In this document: positions 26,401-40,442 of the stretch, in pieces
Numbering within the stretch: position 1 is the stretch's first letter
How the letters are laid out: the number at the start of each line of letters is the position of its first letter
Source: Trichoplusia ni
Taxonomy: Eukaryota > Arthropoda > Insecta > Lepidoptera > Noctuidae
DNA length: 64,000 nucleotides
Assembly: GCF_003590095.1 (NCBI RefSeq)
Contig: NC_039481.1
Location: 3,534,001 to 3,598,000, forward strand
Direction of reading: 5' to 3'
Program-made: the position numbers and the translations under genes
Notes under the pieces: model-generated
What the model was told of the DNA's origin: nothing
Database searches by the model: none
The model's input: only the letters and a program-made list of their open reading frames with translations

Positions 26401-29400
26401 CGAATGTTTAAGCACGGCTTGAAACTAAACTAACTATAAATAACTAAGTATGACACAATGCGTGAATAGTATACAATATTAATTGCGAGTTATTAAAAAT
26501 AATAATTAATATAGAATTAAAGCCAATATGGCTGCAGTACCTAGAAATTAATATAGTGGTTGGCGTTGTTATGTAAGATTCAATAATAATAATACATTGC
26601 TGCAAGTTGCATTAAATAATATGTAAAAAATACCCAAAATTAAATAGCATAATACCGTATTTAATAAACGGTGTAACGGTTCTCTTTAAGAAGTCAGTAA
26701 TATGTTGCGTTATGATTAAGTTTATTTATGCTAATCACGTTTATTATTCTCGTTTTTGTCTCCTACCCCTATATTAATAGCATATTGACTAGGTACTGAT
26801 AAAATAAGTTGTAATACTATTGAGAATTTCTTTGGTAATTTTTATTATAACCGTCAAAGATTGTTGCAATAGCAGATGATACGAATAAAATGCAGAGTAT
26901 TTGGAACTTTTTTTTCTTTGGTTAGCCAATTAATTTTAGCAAAAAGGTTCCCTATAAAAAGATTAACCATCGTTAAAATACATTTCCAAAACATTTATTG
27001 TTAGAACTATTTTAAATGATTATAAAAATATTATTATGATGAAATAGATTAAGAAACGTAGTTTATTTATATGATATGCTATATATTATTTCTATGCTTT
27101 TATTTTTAGTATTTGCGGAATCAGTTGTCTGTGCACCTAATACCTTTCTTAAGTTCTCTAAAAAGTTACAAGAAAAAGTATTTATGCCAAGTTAATCCAC
27201 CAGCCTATTTATTGTAAGTACTTAAATGGTGGCTCTTCGTACACAAGGTCTCTAATCACCTATACCCGACGATTTTATTCTCCAATGATGCTTCTCCATG
27301 TACAAACATATATATCACGGTAGACGCATGGAGACTGAAATTGACGGATATCAAAGACTCGTGTTGCGTCGTTTACGAAGGGCCTAAGACGCCACAGCCA
27401 AAAAGCGTTATTAATTATAAGAACTTACAGTACATAGATTAAAATGACTATATTTAACTATTTCCAAAAACTTTTGAAGAAATTTTTTGTTGTTTTGTGT
27501 TATACGTATGTACATTCAAGTGTGTAGACAGAGTCAACCAATTTTTAGATTTTTGTTTTATTTCTTCATGTATGCTGAAATTTCATCACATAAACTTTGA
27601 GTTACAGAATAGAATAAAGACTATTGTTATGAATGTCGTAAGAATGTATTAATTATATTTTGAATACTGCATGTGGTCCCGTTATATATGGATATCATCA
27701 GTAATATTTCCTACAATTTTAAATGGCACAGATTTTTAGACTAAACAATGTTTTCAATATAAAATTCAACTATTCATTTTCTGGGTAACTTTTGTTTATG
27801 AGAATTCGTATTTTATTAGTTTATATTCTATCAGAATAAGATATTTATTGAATAAAAATATCTAATACACATTTGCAAGTTAAGTCCTAAGATCTTTCTA
27901 CGACAAAGGTTTTTAAACTATCGATACGAATGCTGTGAATAGTCTACGATACGATGTCGTGACAAGCTTTAAGGAATCCATAAAACAAATATGACGTCAC
28001 TTAGACCTATAATAGTTCGTGGTTTTCCATGATACATCATTACGTCACAACATAATAAATATCTGACGCAACAAACGAAACGTGCGAATGTGCTCTTACC
28101 GTTAGATTCCACAAGTCGTTAATCGAAAGTTTACCTTGTTTTTGTAAATGTATGGTAGTTGGTACTGCTTTAAGAATTTACGAATGATTACAACGTTTAG
28201 TTTAAAATATGATACGTGCTTGTGTTCGAGTGATTTATCACATGTTCTCGTTGTGTTATCAATGAGGTACGCTTAAAACATAGTGATTACTCCACAGTAG
28301 TTCGCAGTTAAGGCTTATTTAGACTGGGAAAAAATATTGTGTGAGTTGCCATACATTGTAGGTGTGCGCAGATCAGAACGGAACTGCAATGAACCGTTGG
28401 ACTTGGACTTTTTAGTTCAATAAATACAGGGATTTGTGAACATTAGCGTTAAGAGAAATATAACTCGTCAACAGGTACTGCCCCTTTATTCGAGTGACAT
28501 CACAATTAGTAGCGTCATCGATATTAAATGCTGGAATTGGAAATCACATTTTCGTTTCGACAAGTCATGTGACTTTGATCTGTCATCTTATACACCCGAC
28601 CGTTTTATATCAATTTTCCTTAACCATTGTCAAATACTGATTGCTAGAGGGGGGTGAAACATGATTGTATCAGCAGGCAATGTAAAGTAACTCGCACGGT
28701 ATTTTTCGTTTCGTCCTAATGAGCCTTTAGTCGTTAACATGACTAGAATGTTTAAGGAAAATTAAAAAGTTTCATCATCATGAAATAATTTTAAAAACTA
28801 AGCTGAAAAGAATGCAATGATAAAAAATGAGAACTTACGAAATTATTGCATCTAGTGTTGGCGTCAAATTAGAAAGTTTATTTTTTAATTATAATATCTA
28901 AACAAACGATTAAAGTTGAATGACTTTTTATGACACCAAGTGTGACTATTTGATTGCAATAATATGTATCATATAAAAGATGAAAAAATTGATATTGAAT
29001 GTGATAAAGGAAGAAAACACATTAAAACGATAATACTGCTACAGATCTAAAAAGCTATTGAGTACATGTTAAAATAAAACTAAAACTTACTGTCGCATAG
29101 AAAATATCGACGTTATATCGCGTTTTCAATACATTGTAAAGCTAAGTGAAGAACTAAAGTAATAATTAAATGTTGCAAAACATACATTATGGCATAATAC
29201 GAGAATCATCAGAATAAACTGTGCTGTCTGGTACTAGATAAGTTACTCAGTTAAATAATAATATCATGCTTCCGTAAACAAAACAGAATGGCACCAAAAA
29301 TCGTCAGTAATCGACTTAAAAATTTAATAAAAGAGATCGTAATAGTTCTCAATATATTAAAAAAAAATATTGCACCAAATAGAATGTAATAGTAATATTT

Positions 29401-30321
29401 AAAAAAAACCTATATCTCGCTGTTTTTTTTTTACATTTAATTTTGTATAATGAAATTCAGTGATGTAATTGTGCGCTTTAATGTTAAGGACGAATTTTAA
29501 AAACAATTTTTCTGAACATAACAAATCTTCGGCACATATAACTAAATAAACAATAAAAAAAGTAGTTCATAAGTAGAACACCGTTCAAATACTGAAATGG
29601 TAATAGCTTCAGTCAACTTAATGTGCAGTGTTGCCTAACAAGTGATTAAAATTCCACACTGCGCTGGCGCAGAAACAACCAACTATACAGCATGAGTGAT
29701 TTGAATACAAAAAGGTCAACAAAGTATAAAACATGGCCGTGTATGAGTCTGTCGTAATCAAATCAGCAGCTGTTTGTTAATTAACTTCATTTTCTTAAGA
29801 TTGTTTTTTTTTAACACAGAGTTATCATACATATTGACTTTCTAGCCTGAGGTCGTGTTTGCTGTGGATGTTCACCATAGTAAACTCAGACACTTTATAA
29901 GTGACATCGCAGTTAGATAAGAAAACATACAACTAATATAATTTTTATAAAAATAATACTTCATAATGCATAAGCGTTACATAAATTAAACATATCTATC
30001 ATTTCGGCGTGGCTAAGAGTATCAGATTTCCGACTTGCTCTATTTGTAACGTTATCGATAAATTGAAATCTAGTAAGTCACTTCACTAGTCAATGTTGTC
30101 TGTAAAACGATCGTTACACAAAATTGTGCCTTAATTATACATAGATTAGTAAGATGAGATAAAAAAATTCTAACTTAGAATCACAGAAATATTTATATTT
30201 CTTGCGATTGGAATGCCCTATAGGTTGATATACAAACATTTATCACCAGCTGTTATGCTGACCTAGAAGCTTAATATAGTGATTATAAGTTTAGGTGGTA
30301 CCGTTGTTGGCACTGGTGCGT
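23482..30321. other. AT-rich spacer between convergent AGPAT-A and AGPAT-B
   Basis: It contains the 3' UTRs of both genes. A first usable AATAAA for AGPAT-A is at 23789, and several more follow, so the UTR end is uncertain. One 88-codon frame at 25542-25808, rich in Lys and Arg, starts only with TTG and matches nothing I know. The rest is low-complexity A/T sequence with no clear transposon ends. Confidence 0.5.
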
Positions 30322-33300
30322 TCAATCTTCGGTGGCAAGGGGGTAGTTAGGTGGTAAGGCGCTCAACACCTCTTTCGACAGTTCCTTGTAGGCAGCGTCC
30401 ATAGTGTTGCGCACTTTGGTTATTAGATCTGGTACGTCATCCATGGTTAATCCAACTGTAGGTACAGGGTCTAAACACTGGATGACTGCATGGCCTGTAA
30501 TGTAAAATTGTAACATGTATAAAATGCTCAAAGCTACATTGATTTTTGTAATTTAAGTTTCGGCCCTAAGTGGCAAAGGGTTAGGTTAAAGTACATTAAA
30601 AAGGTTTTTAAATACAGTATTTTGCACTGAAGTCTACACTTATGTGTTAAGAATCACGGCCGTTAGTTTTAACCATGTTCAGTGGCAGCAATTTTTTATT
30701 TTATTTCGTCCAGTCAATGTCTGACTTATGAACCACACCAAACAGCGCAATACATCGCTTAAAGCGACATCTTTTTTCCACACCCGAATTAATATTGCTT
30801 TGAGTCGTCGCAGTACGACCCCAGATAATTGTTACTTTCTATCGTGTTATTGCAAGGCTAGATAAGTAATTCCTTAGAAAAGACAGTTCGACCATCGCTT
30901 AGAATAACTTATGAGACATCTTTTATCTGATGGTGATGGATGGCGTACAGTGTCGTAACTCCGTGACGCTAGATCTTTACTAATAGGCTCACTGTGCGGT
31001 TGCTTTGAACTACTCTTACTCAGAATGTATAATTAAGTGGCAGTTTCCTTAACATGTCTTTGAGATACCGAGTAATTATATTTGTAAAGAACATCGCTTA
31101 GTTTTCTAGTAAGATAATTATATGTCTATGGTTCTCAAGGTAATTAAAAACAAAAGCTTCGCGGCAATTTGCGACCATCTTAATGACATTTAGAGAAAAA
31201 GATATGTGCGTGCTATTGAATAAGAAGTCTAATACATTGAGTGTTTTTTGTTTTTAAAGACCGTTTTTTTTGTACATACCTTTGTTGAATATATTTTTCT
31301 TCCGATTTATAAAATAATAGGGCGAGAATACAACAGGTATGATTGGCACTTGGGCAGCAACCGCTATGTTGAACGCGCCCTTCTTAAATGGCAGCAGTTT
31401 TGTGAAATCTTTATTTCTCGTTCCCTCGGGGAACAACCATATCTTCGTCTGTGAACAAGTTACAAAAAATATAACAATACTTAATTTATTTAGGACACCA
31501 TAAGCGAAAATGATAAAGCAGCTTATTTACAAAACACCCCCTTAAATTAATAAAGTTTTTTTTTAAAGTATAGGGTTTTGCATAATTGATTAAATGGCAC
31601 TTAGGACTGTCAGAAAAATCATAAAGGGACTGCAAAAACCATAAGAAAAAACCTAATACGCGCATGCGTAGTTGTTTTCTTTGACTTAAACTGGTTTTCT
31701 TAATATCGGGGTTAATTACTTTGTAGAAAATAAATGTCCATTAGTGACTATTATTTACAATCTTTTGCGTCAATGCTGGAAGCGTAATATTATTTATTTT
31801 ACTGATCGCAGGAACACAAAGCATGCAGTGATTCGTAACTAAATATTTATTGCAAGTGAAAGTTTGAAAAAATCAAGCAACAGTAATTCTTTTCTTTTGT
31901 CTAATTACACCTAATTGTTTAATAGTCGAAGTTTGTTTGGTTTTGCTAAACGATATTCTTTGATCAAATAATACATGTACTTATTTCTAAATTTTTAATT
32001 TGAAATTAATACCAGCGTGGTTTTTGGTAAGATTTTAGCCGCTTCGGATTTCTATAATTGAAAACGTGAGGATTGCAATGATAGAAATCCGTTTTAAATA
32101 TTTCATTTTAATAATACATACATCATCATAATTATATCTTTGTTGTTTGTTTAGTTGCTTGCATCGCTGCTCTATGTTCAAGTAAAATATCTGTATTTAA
32201 CTATGCACTATGCATGTTTGCTGTGGGTATTAATCATTTTTTAATTTACTACTGCGTGTGTAAAATGTGGAAATGAATGTTTTTCACGGAATGGTATTTT
32301 TTTTTCAAGTTCATTATAAAGGTCGATTATGAAAAGTTATGTAGTTTATTGCTTATAAACGTATAGATAGCTGTTTTTACATATTTTTACTAAGGAGATG
32401 AGATTAATTTATCATTGATTGTACTGTATTCCAAAAAGACAAATAAATTAGTTATTTGCCCTTATTTATTATACATACTTTCTCTTAGTAACGGACATTA
32501 AGATTTAATTGTACAAAAAAGCACATATTTTGTCCATGATTTGAAAACCTATTACTGCCGCAGAAACTTAAATCCCAAATAAATCCAATTAAAACAGGGA
32601 CGGTGATAGTTAATGCGCTAGTTTTGACATATGAAGGCAACAGAAGCCCTAGCAATCATTAGTTCTAGTTCGGAGTACTTCGCGGCCTATATTTGCGAGG
32701 CAAAAACCATAATAGATTAGCAAATAACCGTGTATTGTCAAATGGCGTAAATATTGGCAACCGGCTTTAGGTGCGCCGCTGTTATTACAATAACGTAATG
32801 TGTGGCCTATCAGGATATAGGATCACTGTTCGGATTGCCAATCAATGTGGAAAAAATGTATGTTGCGATGTTTGCTTGTTCAATTGCCCTCCAGTAACGA
32901 CAAAAGCCTTTTTTTTTTACGAGAGATTCGAATTTGATGTGAGCACTTTATTCGCGTGTATAGTGTACTGGTACTAATAATGCGTGAGTTGTAGAACGGG
33001 GGAAGTAGGCATTAAACAAAAGAGAATATACGACTTCATGTGCATTTTGTTACTAGCATCCTCAGCAGTGACTATCATAAGCGCGCACGCTATCCGCTAC
33101 CAAGAATATGTATAAAAGTCATCATATAATGGGAAAACGCTATTCAGTCTCATCACAGTGTTTTACTTTTGTTTAACTCCAAACATATATTACATACCCA
33201 TTATGTTAATTATTAAGAACATGAGGAAAAAATTCGACTTCGTACAGCCAAATTTTGCCCTGTAGCATAGATTTGAATTTCTAAAGATAAAATTAATACT

Positions 33301-36300
33301 TGCTATATACAATGGTAGAACCATATTCATATGAATGATACGATTTTGTTTGCAGTTGGATCAAAAAAAGCTAAAGAAAACCGGCAAAATAATCTTACAA
33401 AATTAAATAAAACTCACCTTATTTTTAATCATAACTTCTGAGGTAACTTTCAGTTGTTTGTACGCGTCTTTCGAGTTATTTCTGTCAATGAATACAACTC
33501 CCGCGAGGTACGCCGCCAGTCCAAACGGCCATACGTAGAATATCTCTTTTCTTGCAATAGCAGCCACTTTATCTGCTACATGCCAAATGTTGAACATTCC
33601 TGTAATTCAAAGAGAACAATGAGATTTATTACCACATCATGATTTTATTATTACTTGTTTTTATTGAGGTAGGTAATTTGGTAGCAGTATAATGCAGACT
33701 TTACCTTATTAGTGAAAATTTGATATGTTAAAATCCCAAAAAGCTTAACAAAGAATTGTACGATTTTTTCATGTTTATTAAAAAAAACTAGATATCACAA
33801 AGAAGTTTTAAAAAAAAATCCGTTTACATGTTTAAAATGAATTTTTAATCATGCCTATAAAGGATATCTATGTGATCTGTAATAACTATAATGTAGCGTG
33901 TCTGATATAGTTTTTAATATTTGCCCTATTTATGAGTGCAAATATACTGATAACTAGTTTATAGACCGGAAAGTAAGTAGAAATATTGATAATGAGAATT
34001 ACTATGTTACACAACTGTTAGGTAATTAGGAATGATATAAGTACATTATTTTCTAGGGTCAACTGCTCTCTAATGTTTTATAACAAGCCGAAATATCGGA
34101 ATATAAAGCTATTTATTATGAAAGTATACGCATTAACATAATATATGTCTGTAGGAGGCAGGAGTGTTAAAATAAGATCCCTCTTTACTCCAAATTGTAT
34201 AACAATCAATAGTTCCCCTTCAATCTGGTCAGTAAGCCAATCAAAAACTATGTCTATACAAATTGGATGATAACATTTTAGCAGATAAAGCCAAATAAAT
34301 CCCAAAAATCTATCAATTAAGATGTAGGATACTTTTTATTGCTGGGTAGCATTTGTTTAAGTAATTTCATTCATTATAATAATAGTAAAATCTATTAAAT
34401 ACGTTGTTAATTATATTAGGTAATTTTGACCAGAAACTAATTACCATCGAAACTAATGTGCAATGTTTTAATATTGATTCACAGCTAAATTAAATAGTAA
34501 AAATTTTATAAATTCAAATGTTATAAGAAAGTAAAAAATAATGTATGTATGCATTGTAGCAATCAGATTTAGTTAGAATGACAATTGGCAATTGACCTGA
34601 GAAGCATAAGGTGACATCAGTGGTGTTTATGACGGACTCACAATGGAATAGTAAACATTAAATTGTACATTATCAGATAATATCTCACTATAGAAAAATT
34701 GTGAGTTTTTAATGGAATGCTATCATAAAAATAAAAGGTTTATGCAGTAAACATGAACCCTTGAAATGGAATGTATAAATACTACACACAAATTTTTTTT
34801 ATACCTATTTTATGAATATAAATTTCCAGTAACTTTATAGGTATTTTTGTTTAGATGGTCCTTGTATATCTTTATCCAAATATAGGGATTGATATTCATA
34901 AAATACAGACATTCAAAATATCTAGTTGATATCTAATTTGTTATAATCTTGTTTCAATATTATATTTTTGTTTGCAGGCATGAAACAGTTTTACTGTCAA
35001 CCAGATACTTAGGCATAACAATTTACTTAGATTGTATTGTGCAAAACAATCAACATTAACTTTTTTCCTTATTTAAGATCTATACAATAGAAGCATCATA
35101 TTATTGCAAATTTCAATATTTTTCCTATTTTATATATCCTGTTGTGTGCTGTGTGGGGTTTTTCTATTAGGATAATCTTGTAGGATACTTAAATATATAA
35201 CATTCTTGGACTTTTCTGAGAGGAATTTCTAAGCATCAATTTGACAGGAAAAAAGCCTCAGCACAGCTTGAAGATACTTAAAGCTTCGAGAACCAAACCT
35301 TATGAAAATGTTAGTAAATATTCCTCAGATATTTTAACTCAAATAAAATAATACATATAGTATGACATCTATGATTATGATTTCTCCTTTAATTTAGTTG
35401 ATGCAACATGATTGTGATGATGGTGAACACATTTAAGATGCTTCAACCACCAACATGTTTAATATAGTGCGATCTATTGTTGTTGTACTTGTACACATGT
35501 AGGCTTCTATTGGAATATCACATGTGTTACAGTTACTGTATACAAGTATATTCCCATACAGTCATTTTAACATTAGACACTCATTACACAGGATACAAAT
35601 ATTGATTTCACAGTAACATTACCAAGAATATCTATTGATGACTGGTGGTTTGATACCACAACGGCTCCCCGATCCTCAGCTAACACTCTCCCATTTCTCA
35701 GCAGCCATTTCACTTCTATAACTTTGGTAACATGCTTCACTATTTGTGATCCGAATCTGTAAACAATAGGAAAATACAGTCAATTAATATGAAAACTATT
35801 TTTTTTTTTGGTGACTAAATAATTTATTTAAATTATACCTATGGTGAGTAAGTTAATATAAATATAGCCAAAAGTTTTGGCTATGTTGTGGATGATAACA
35901 GTCAATACAATAACTAATGTATACAGGATGTTATCAAAAAAGAATATTGTTATGTGACTGTGTCATATTAAATTAACATCACCAATTAAGATTCATTTAG
36001 TATCTATTCTTTATCTAGTCCGATTAGTAATTATATTAATCTCATTCAGAAATCCTACTTTTTAATGAGTCACAGGATTTGTAAGTGGGAAGAATAGGTG
36101 ACATAAGTCCCAGGTACTTAAATGTTGTACAATGGTTTTTCAAATGCATACTCACAGGGAATTCTTAACGTTTTTCGGGTTAAACACAAAAAACGGCAAT
36201 AGTATCACTGCTGTTACTGAAGTCCAAATATAAAACACAAGGAATTTCGATTTAAATTTGACGAAATTCGGTGTTTCCGAAAACAATTGTTTTAATATGT

Positions 36301-36346
36301 ACGTTACGATGATAATCATTATCATATAAATGATTTTATGCCACAT
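30322..36346 (-). CDS. AGPAT: AGPAT-B: 1-acyl-sn-glycerol-3-phosphate acyltransferase
   Basis: Coding exons in transcript order are 36346-36156, 35756-35623, 33599-33418, 31448-31280 and 30494-30322: 191, 134, 182, 169 and 173 nt, giving 282 residues. All junctions are GT/AG with phases 2, 1, 0 and 1. It makes phosphatidic acid from lysophosphatidic acid, probably in the ER membrane. The N-terminus has two hydrophobic segments (about 4-18 and 36-56). Motif I NHQSSID is at 100-106, FIDR at 145-148, FPEGTR at 175-180 and VPIIPVV at 203-209. I start at the ATG at 36346; a longer frame begins only with TTG. The exon lengths are identical to those of AGPAT-C next door, which proves a tandem duplication. 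A TCAGT initiator sits about 73 nt upstream. Confidence 0.95.
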
Positions 36347-36415
36347 TTTCAATTCACTATTTTTACCACTTCACATTAAAAACCGACAAGCTTCTAAAAA
36401 CAAAAATAAACACAA

Positions 36416-36420
36416 AACTG
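36416..36420 (-). promoter_or_regulatory. candidate TCAGT initiator of AGPAT-B
   Basis: On the minus strand TTTCTTTCAGTTTTG carries the TCAGT initiator about 73 nt before the AGPAT-B ATG, implying a short unspliced leader. No TATA box is obvious. This is inference from motif and spacing. Confidence 0.35.
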
Positions 36421-37895
36421 AAAGAAAACCTAATAGCGCACAACCAATCATGAGAAACGATTCACTTTTTACGAGCTACTCTGGACGTTCCAGTGACGGC
36501 GCTCGATTCTAACTAAGCATTTATTTGACATCAATTATTTAAAATGTCTTTATGTAATCATTTATATTACTTATGTTGAATAATCAATTATGGGACTAAT
36601 TTACTAATTATAACTAATGGTCTTTTGATGATTTAAATGCTCATAAGGTATCATAATCAAATTTCTAACTAAATGATCACTTTAAACCGTCTTTTTATCC
36701 GAAACATTTGAAGATCGATTTAATGCAATATAAAATCGACAAAACAAAAATTTAATTGAAAAAAAAATGAAAACAAGGAATATCTTCTTTTATTTGTATT
36801 TTTCCAAGCAAAATGCCCCAGAAAAGTCAAAATCTATATTGGAACGCGAAATAATATTGACAGGGTTCTCACTGTTTTATTTTAACAAGCTTGGACACAT
36901 TGTAGTTTGGTCCGACGTATTTATTTTAAACGTTATCCAGTAATAACATTCATAAGCACAATACGATTGGAAAAATATGGAGATACCGGAATAAATTTGT
37001 AAAAAATTAAAGCCATTGTTTTATTTGTGCTTATCAGTGAGTGTCATTTTAGCTGTACGATTTTTACATAAAAACGTCTTCCACGATTTGTCGTAGTCGT
37101 AAACTTTTACGAAAAGTAAGATTTTTTATTCTTTATGTGAACGTGAAATTGTCACGAGAAAAGGGTAGTTCTCTATAGCTGTGGGAGGACGAAGGTTGTG
37201 GATGATGATGATGTGAACGTAACGCATTCTTACTTACTGATTTTCTTTCGAGAGAAGAAAAGCCAATTTTAGACAAGTCAAATGATTATGTTTGTTGTTA
37301 AGCCGTATTCTTGCGATATTGGACTTTTGTGTATATACCTTTTCCGCTTCGGCACTATTTACAATAGCTTGGTTACAGCTGCAGTGAAACTAGCCTTCAT
37401 TAATGAAGTCGGATGGAAGTAGTTTGTGTGTAAATCGAAGATGTTAGCTACCTTCATACCAAATCTCATTGAATTCGTTCTAATTTTTTAGTCGTCAATA
37501 GGTAACAAATGTACACACGTATACATACAAATGTTTTTTTTTCTTTTGGCACCAAACAGGACATTTACAAAAAAAAAAAATATTAATTCATTTCAAAATT
37601 TGTTGCTCGCTATGAAAGACCTATAGTGCCGACAATATGTTATACAAACACACCCACATGATTTCGCATTTATAATATTGTAAATTGTAAAAGTATAATA
37701 TGGATATGTCATCCCTTGGTTGAATAACAAGGTGTCCCTACTTTTTATAAACGTAACGGACTGTAAAAGGGTCGATTAGACTCCTAATATTCTAATATTA
37801 TATTCTCAAATGCACATACACGATTTATTTTGTACCACGTATTTTGTTCATAGCTAACTGCCGTTAAAATTTACATCATAATTAAATTGACTGCA

Positions 37896-38060
37896 GGGAT
37901 AGCCGAGTGGTTGTGGTCACCAGCCCAATCCCACTGTTCGCGTCGTGTCGCGGGTTCGCTACCCGCGTAGGACAAGCTTTTGTGTGATCCACGAATGTTT
38001 GATCTGCCAGGGTGTCTTTGTGCACATATGTTTGTGAAACCTCCGCGACACAAGGATTAA
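37896..38060 (+). mobile_element. tRNA-derived SINE, near full length
   Basis: A box ATAGCCGAGTGG at about 37899 and B box GGGTTCGCTACCC at about 37951 give a tRNA-like head. A non-tRNA body follows (GTAGGACAAGC, then TTTGTGAAACCTCC), ending GACACAAGGATTAA. Copies or pieces of the same family lie at 11469, 13412, 20294 and 44722. The stems do not form a functional tRNA. Confidence 0.7.
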
Positions 38061-38620
38061 TTTTCTCAGTGCAGCAATCGTTTAAAAAATAAGAAAGTAT
38101 ATTTTATATCATGCCTACGTTTAATGTTATAATTTTTGATTATTAAGGTTCCTTTTCTGTAGAATTACAGTCTTAAAGGCTTTGTTTCTTTCTAACCGAC
38201 TGTACGAGGCAGGAATACTAATGAAGCAGGAGATTACGTTGGAAACCGAAAGAGTAATAGATGTTAATAGGTAGGTACTGCTTTTATAAACACCCGGAGT
38301 AGCAGTTTTGGCTAAACATTATTTTAAATAAAACTACTGTCCATATAAGATTTAAAGTATAGAAAATGTGAGTGTGCTCTATATTTTCGCTTTTCTTTGG
38401 GTAAGTACTTATAAATTTATATTTAGCAGCCCATGGTCAACTCACTGGGCTGAAATAATATTTACGTAAAAGCTTCGCATTTCTAAGAATATTTTTAACA
38501 CTTTTTAGCCAAGATTATTTATAGCTGCTTATTATGTAGGTAACTGTTTACCTATTTATGTCTTTGTACTATACAATTTCAGTAATAGGTGATTAAAAGG
38601 CGACCTCTAAGTAATGCATG

Positions 38621-38656
38621 GATTTTCACCTTTTTAGGGGTAAAAAGGTGAAAATC
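38621..38656. repeat. perfect 16-bp hairpin with GGGG loop
   Basis: GATTTTCACCTTTTTA, then GGGG, then TAAAAAGGTGAAAATC form a perfect stem. It lies between AGPAT-B and AGPAT-C. It may be a foldback element remnant or a structured RNA segment; nothing here decides. Confidence 0.75.
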
Positions 38657-40442
38657 AAGGCCCAAACCAGCTCAAACTAGTAATTAAATAAAGTACCTTA
38701 ACAAAAATGATATTAAGCCTTAAAAAAAGACTAAGTCTGTTTCCATGAAAGCTGAATAAAAAGGGCTATCTGTAAATTAAACTTCTACCAAAGCCTCTGC
38801 TAGCTTTTGCAGCAATACTGTAGCTATATCCGTTTACGTCTTCAAAAAGGACCGGGTCTCTTATGAAATTATGCCGTGAAAGAGAAAAGATATATAATTA
38901 ATCTAACATCCTTTCCTCTCTTGCTGTTTATCATAATAAGATTGTTAGCAACGGACCAAGTCGAGGCCCAATCCCTACCTCTTTGTGGTCATTGGCAACG
39001 TTTTTTGTTTTCCTGGCTGCCTAGTCTCCTGTAGTCTCACTATTAAGATCAGAGAAACAGTCAAAAACTGCGCGCAGGCTAGCTGCTTAGACCTCCTCTT
39101 GAAGCGTTTTTGCCCGCAGTCGAAAACAAGCGAATCCTCAGACAAATCTAGTAAGAATATTCTAAAACTCAACCAGAAACCCGTGCCAGAAACAACGAAA
39201 TAATTTATTTTTAAACCTAATGATTTAGTATTATTTTGTCTCTTTTCCTTCGCAAGCTGACCCATTTAGGAGTACAATCGGTGTTTTATTAACATAATCC
39301 GTATCCTCCAAACAACTCGGATTTATTACCCAAACTGGACAGGCGAAAATATACAAATAAGTTGGATAAGGTTCCAACTGTGTGCCCATTAATTTTGCTA
39401 AGGATTTGTTTGAGCCCCTGTTCTACCTACATTATTTAGGTAACGGTAAATAGAAGGGGGAAATAAGATGCAGGTATTAAAGTCATAATTCTCGTTATCC
39501 GAATAAATTTACCTCATTTCAGAATTCTTAAAACGCTTCATCGCTTCTAGATTCCGTAAACAATAAATTGATTATTGGAGCTTAATATTACCTGATGCTA
39601 CCTGTAAAATAAATCCACAAGCAATAAAGATCATACTTATTTACATTAAAAACTTTGCAGGAGAGAATATAAATTCTCGAGTGAGCGATTGCGCGATAAA
39701 ATAACGGAAAATACCAATAAAGATCTAAGGAAATATATTTTATAAATACAAGTTTCAACACCAGTTCTTGGACAAAATAAAAAGTAAAAATGACTTGGAA
39801 ACTGTTCATAGTAAAGTTGCGATAGTTATTTATTGTAGTTATGCGACACCTTAGTTTGAACTTTCGCAGCTCAGTCGTTTTCGTAACGACCTGCTATATG
39901 ATATCGAGAAATTTATTAATCTCAATTGAACAGATTTATCTTACTTCCCTGTGAAGTGGTCTGCGTTCAGATTGAAATGATTGTAAAGAACTGTTGCTTT
40001 TCAGTTTTCCGTAACCTGTGAAGAACAGAACTCTATTACTAAGGCACCGTCTGTCTCTCTATCAGCAGGCTGTATCTCAGGAATCATATTTTTTTGGGTT
40101 ACAAATTAATTTGCTTCCTTCCGATTTTTTTATAGCAATCGTACGGAACCCTCAGTGAAGCGAGTCTCACTCAGATTTGACTGGTTTTTCAACCAAGCTC
40201 TGGCAGTAGGTGTCCGTAATCTTCATGCTGTCTATGGTGGTAAGCAGATACGTCTAATGTCGAACGCCTTTAAGTTCAATTAAGGCAGGATTGCGGGGAA
40301 AAAGGCGTGATCACACAAATGAAAAACTGAAATACAATAAAAAGTAAAAAAATATGTATTTAATAATATAGTAACAATTAACTCCTTAAATAATATTCTT
40401 AAATAATTACTTAAATTAATAGATAAAATTACAGTCGTTTTC

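Larger units (their letters stand above)
36421..40442. other. spacer between tandem AGPAT-B and AGPAT-C
   Basis: It carries the AGPAT-B promoter side, a tRNA-derived SINE (37896-38060), a perfect hairpin (38621-38656) and an inverted fragment of the AACCGG repeat at about 40133-40195. At 39000-39260 both strands stay open (72 and 96 codons), but neither product is recognisable. The AGPAT-C 3' UTR probably ends just below 40360, where the minus strand has ATTAAA (40359-40364). Confidence 0.5.

Noticed and set aside
31248..31454. 68-codon plus-strand frame
   Set aside because: Antisense of AGPAT-B exon 4 (FPEGTR exon).
37896..37980. tRNA gene
   Set aside because: A and B boxes are present, but the arms do not pair as a cloverleaf and a SINE body follows.
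38975..39265. Open frames on both strands
   Set aside because: Mutually overlapping, neither has a known domain or clear splice sites. They could be a decayed transposon, but nothing shows this.
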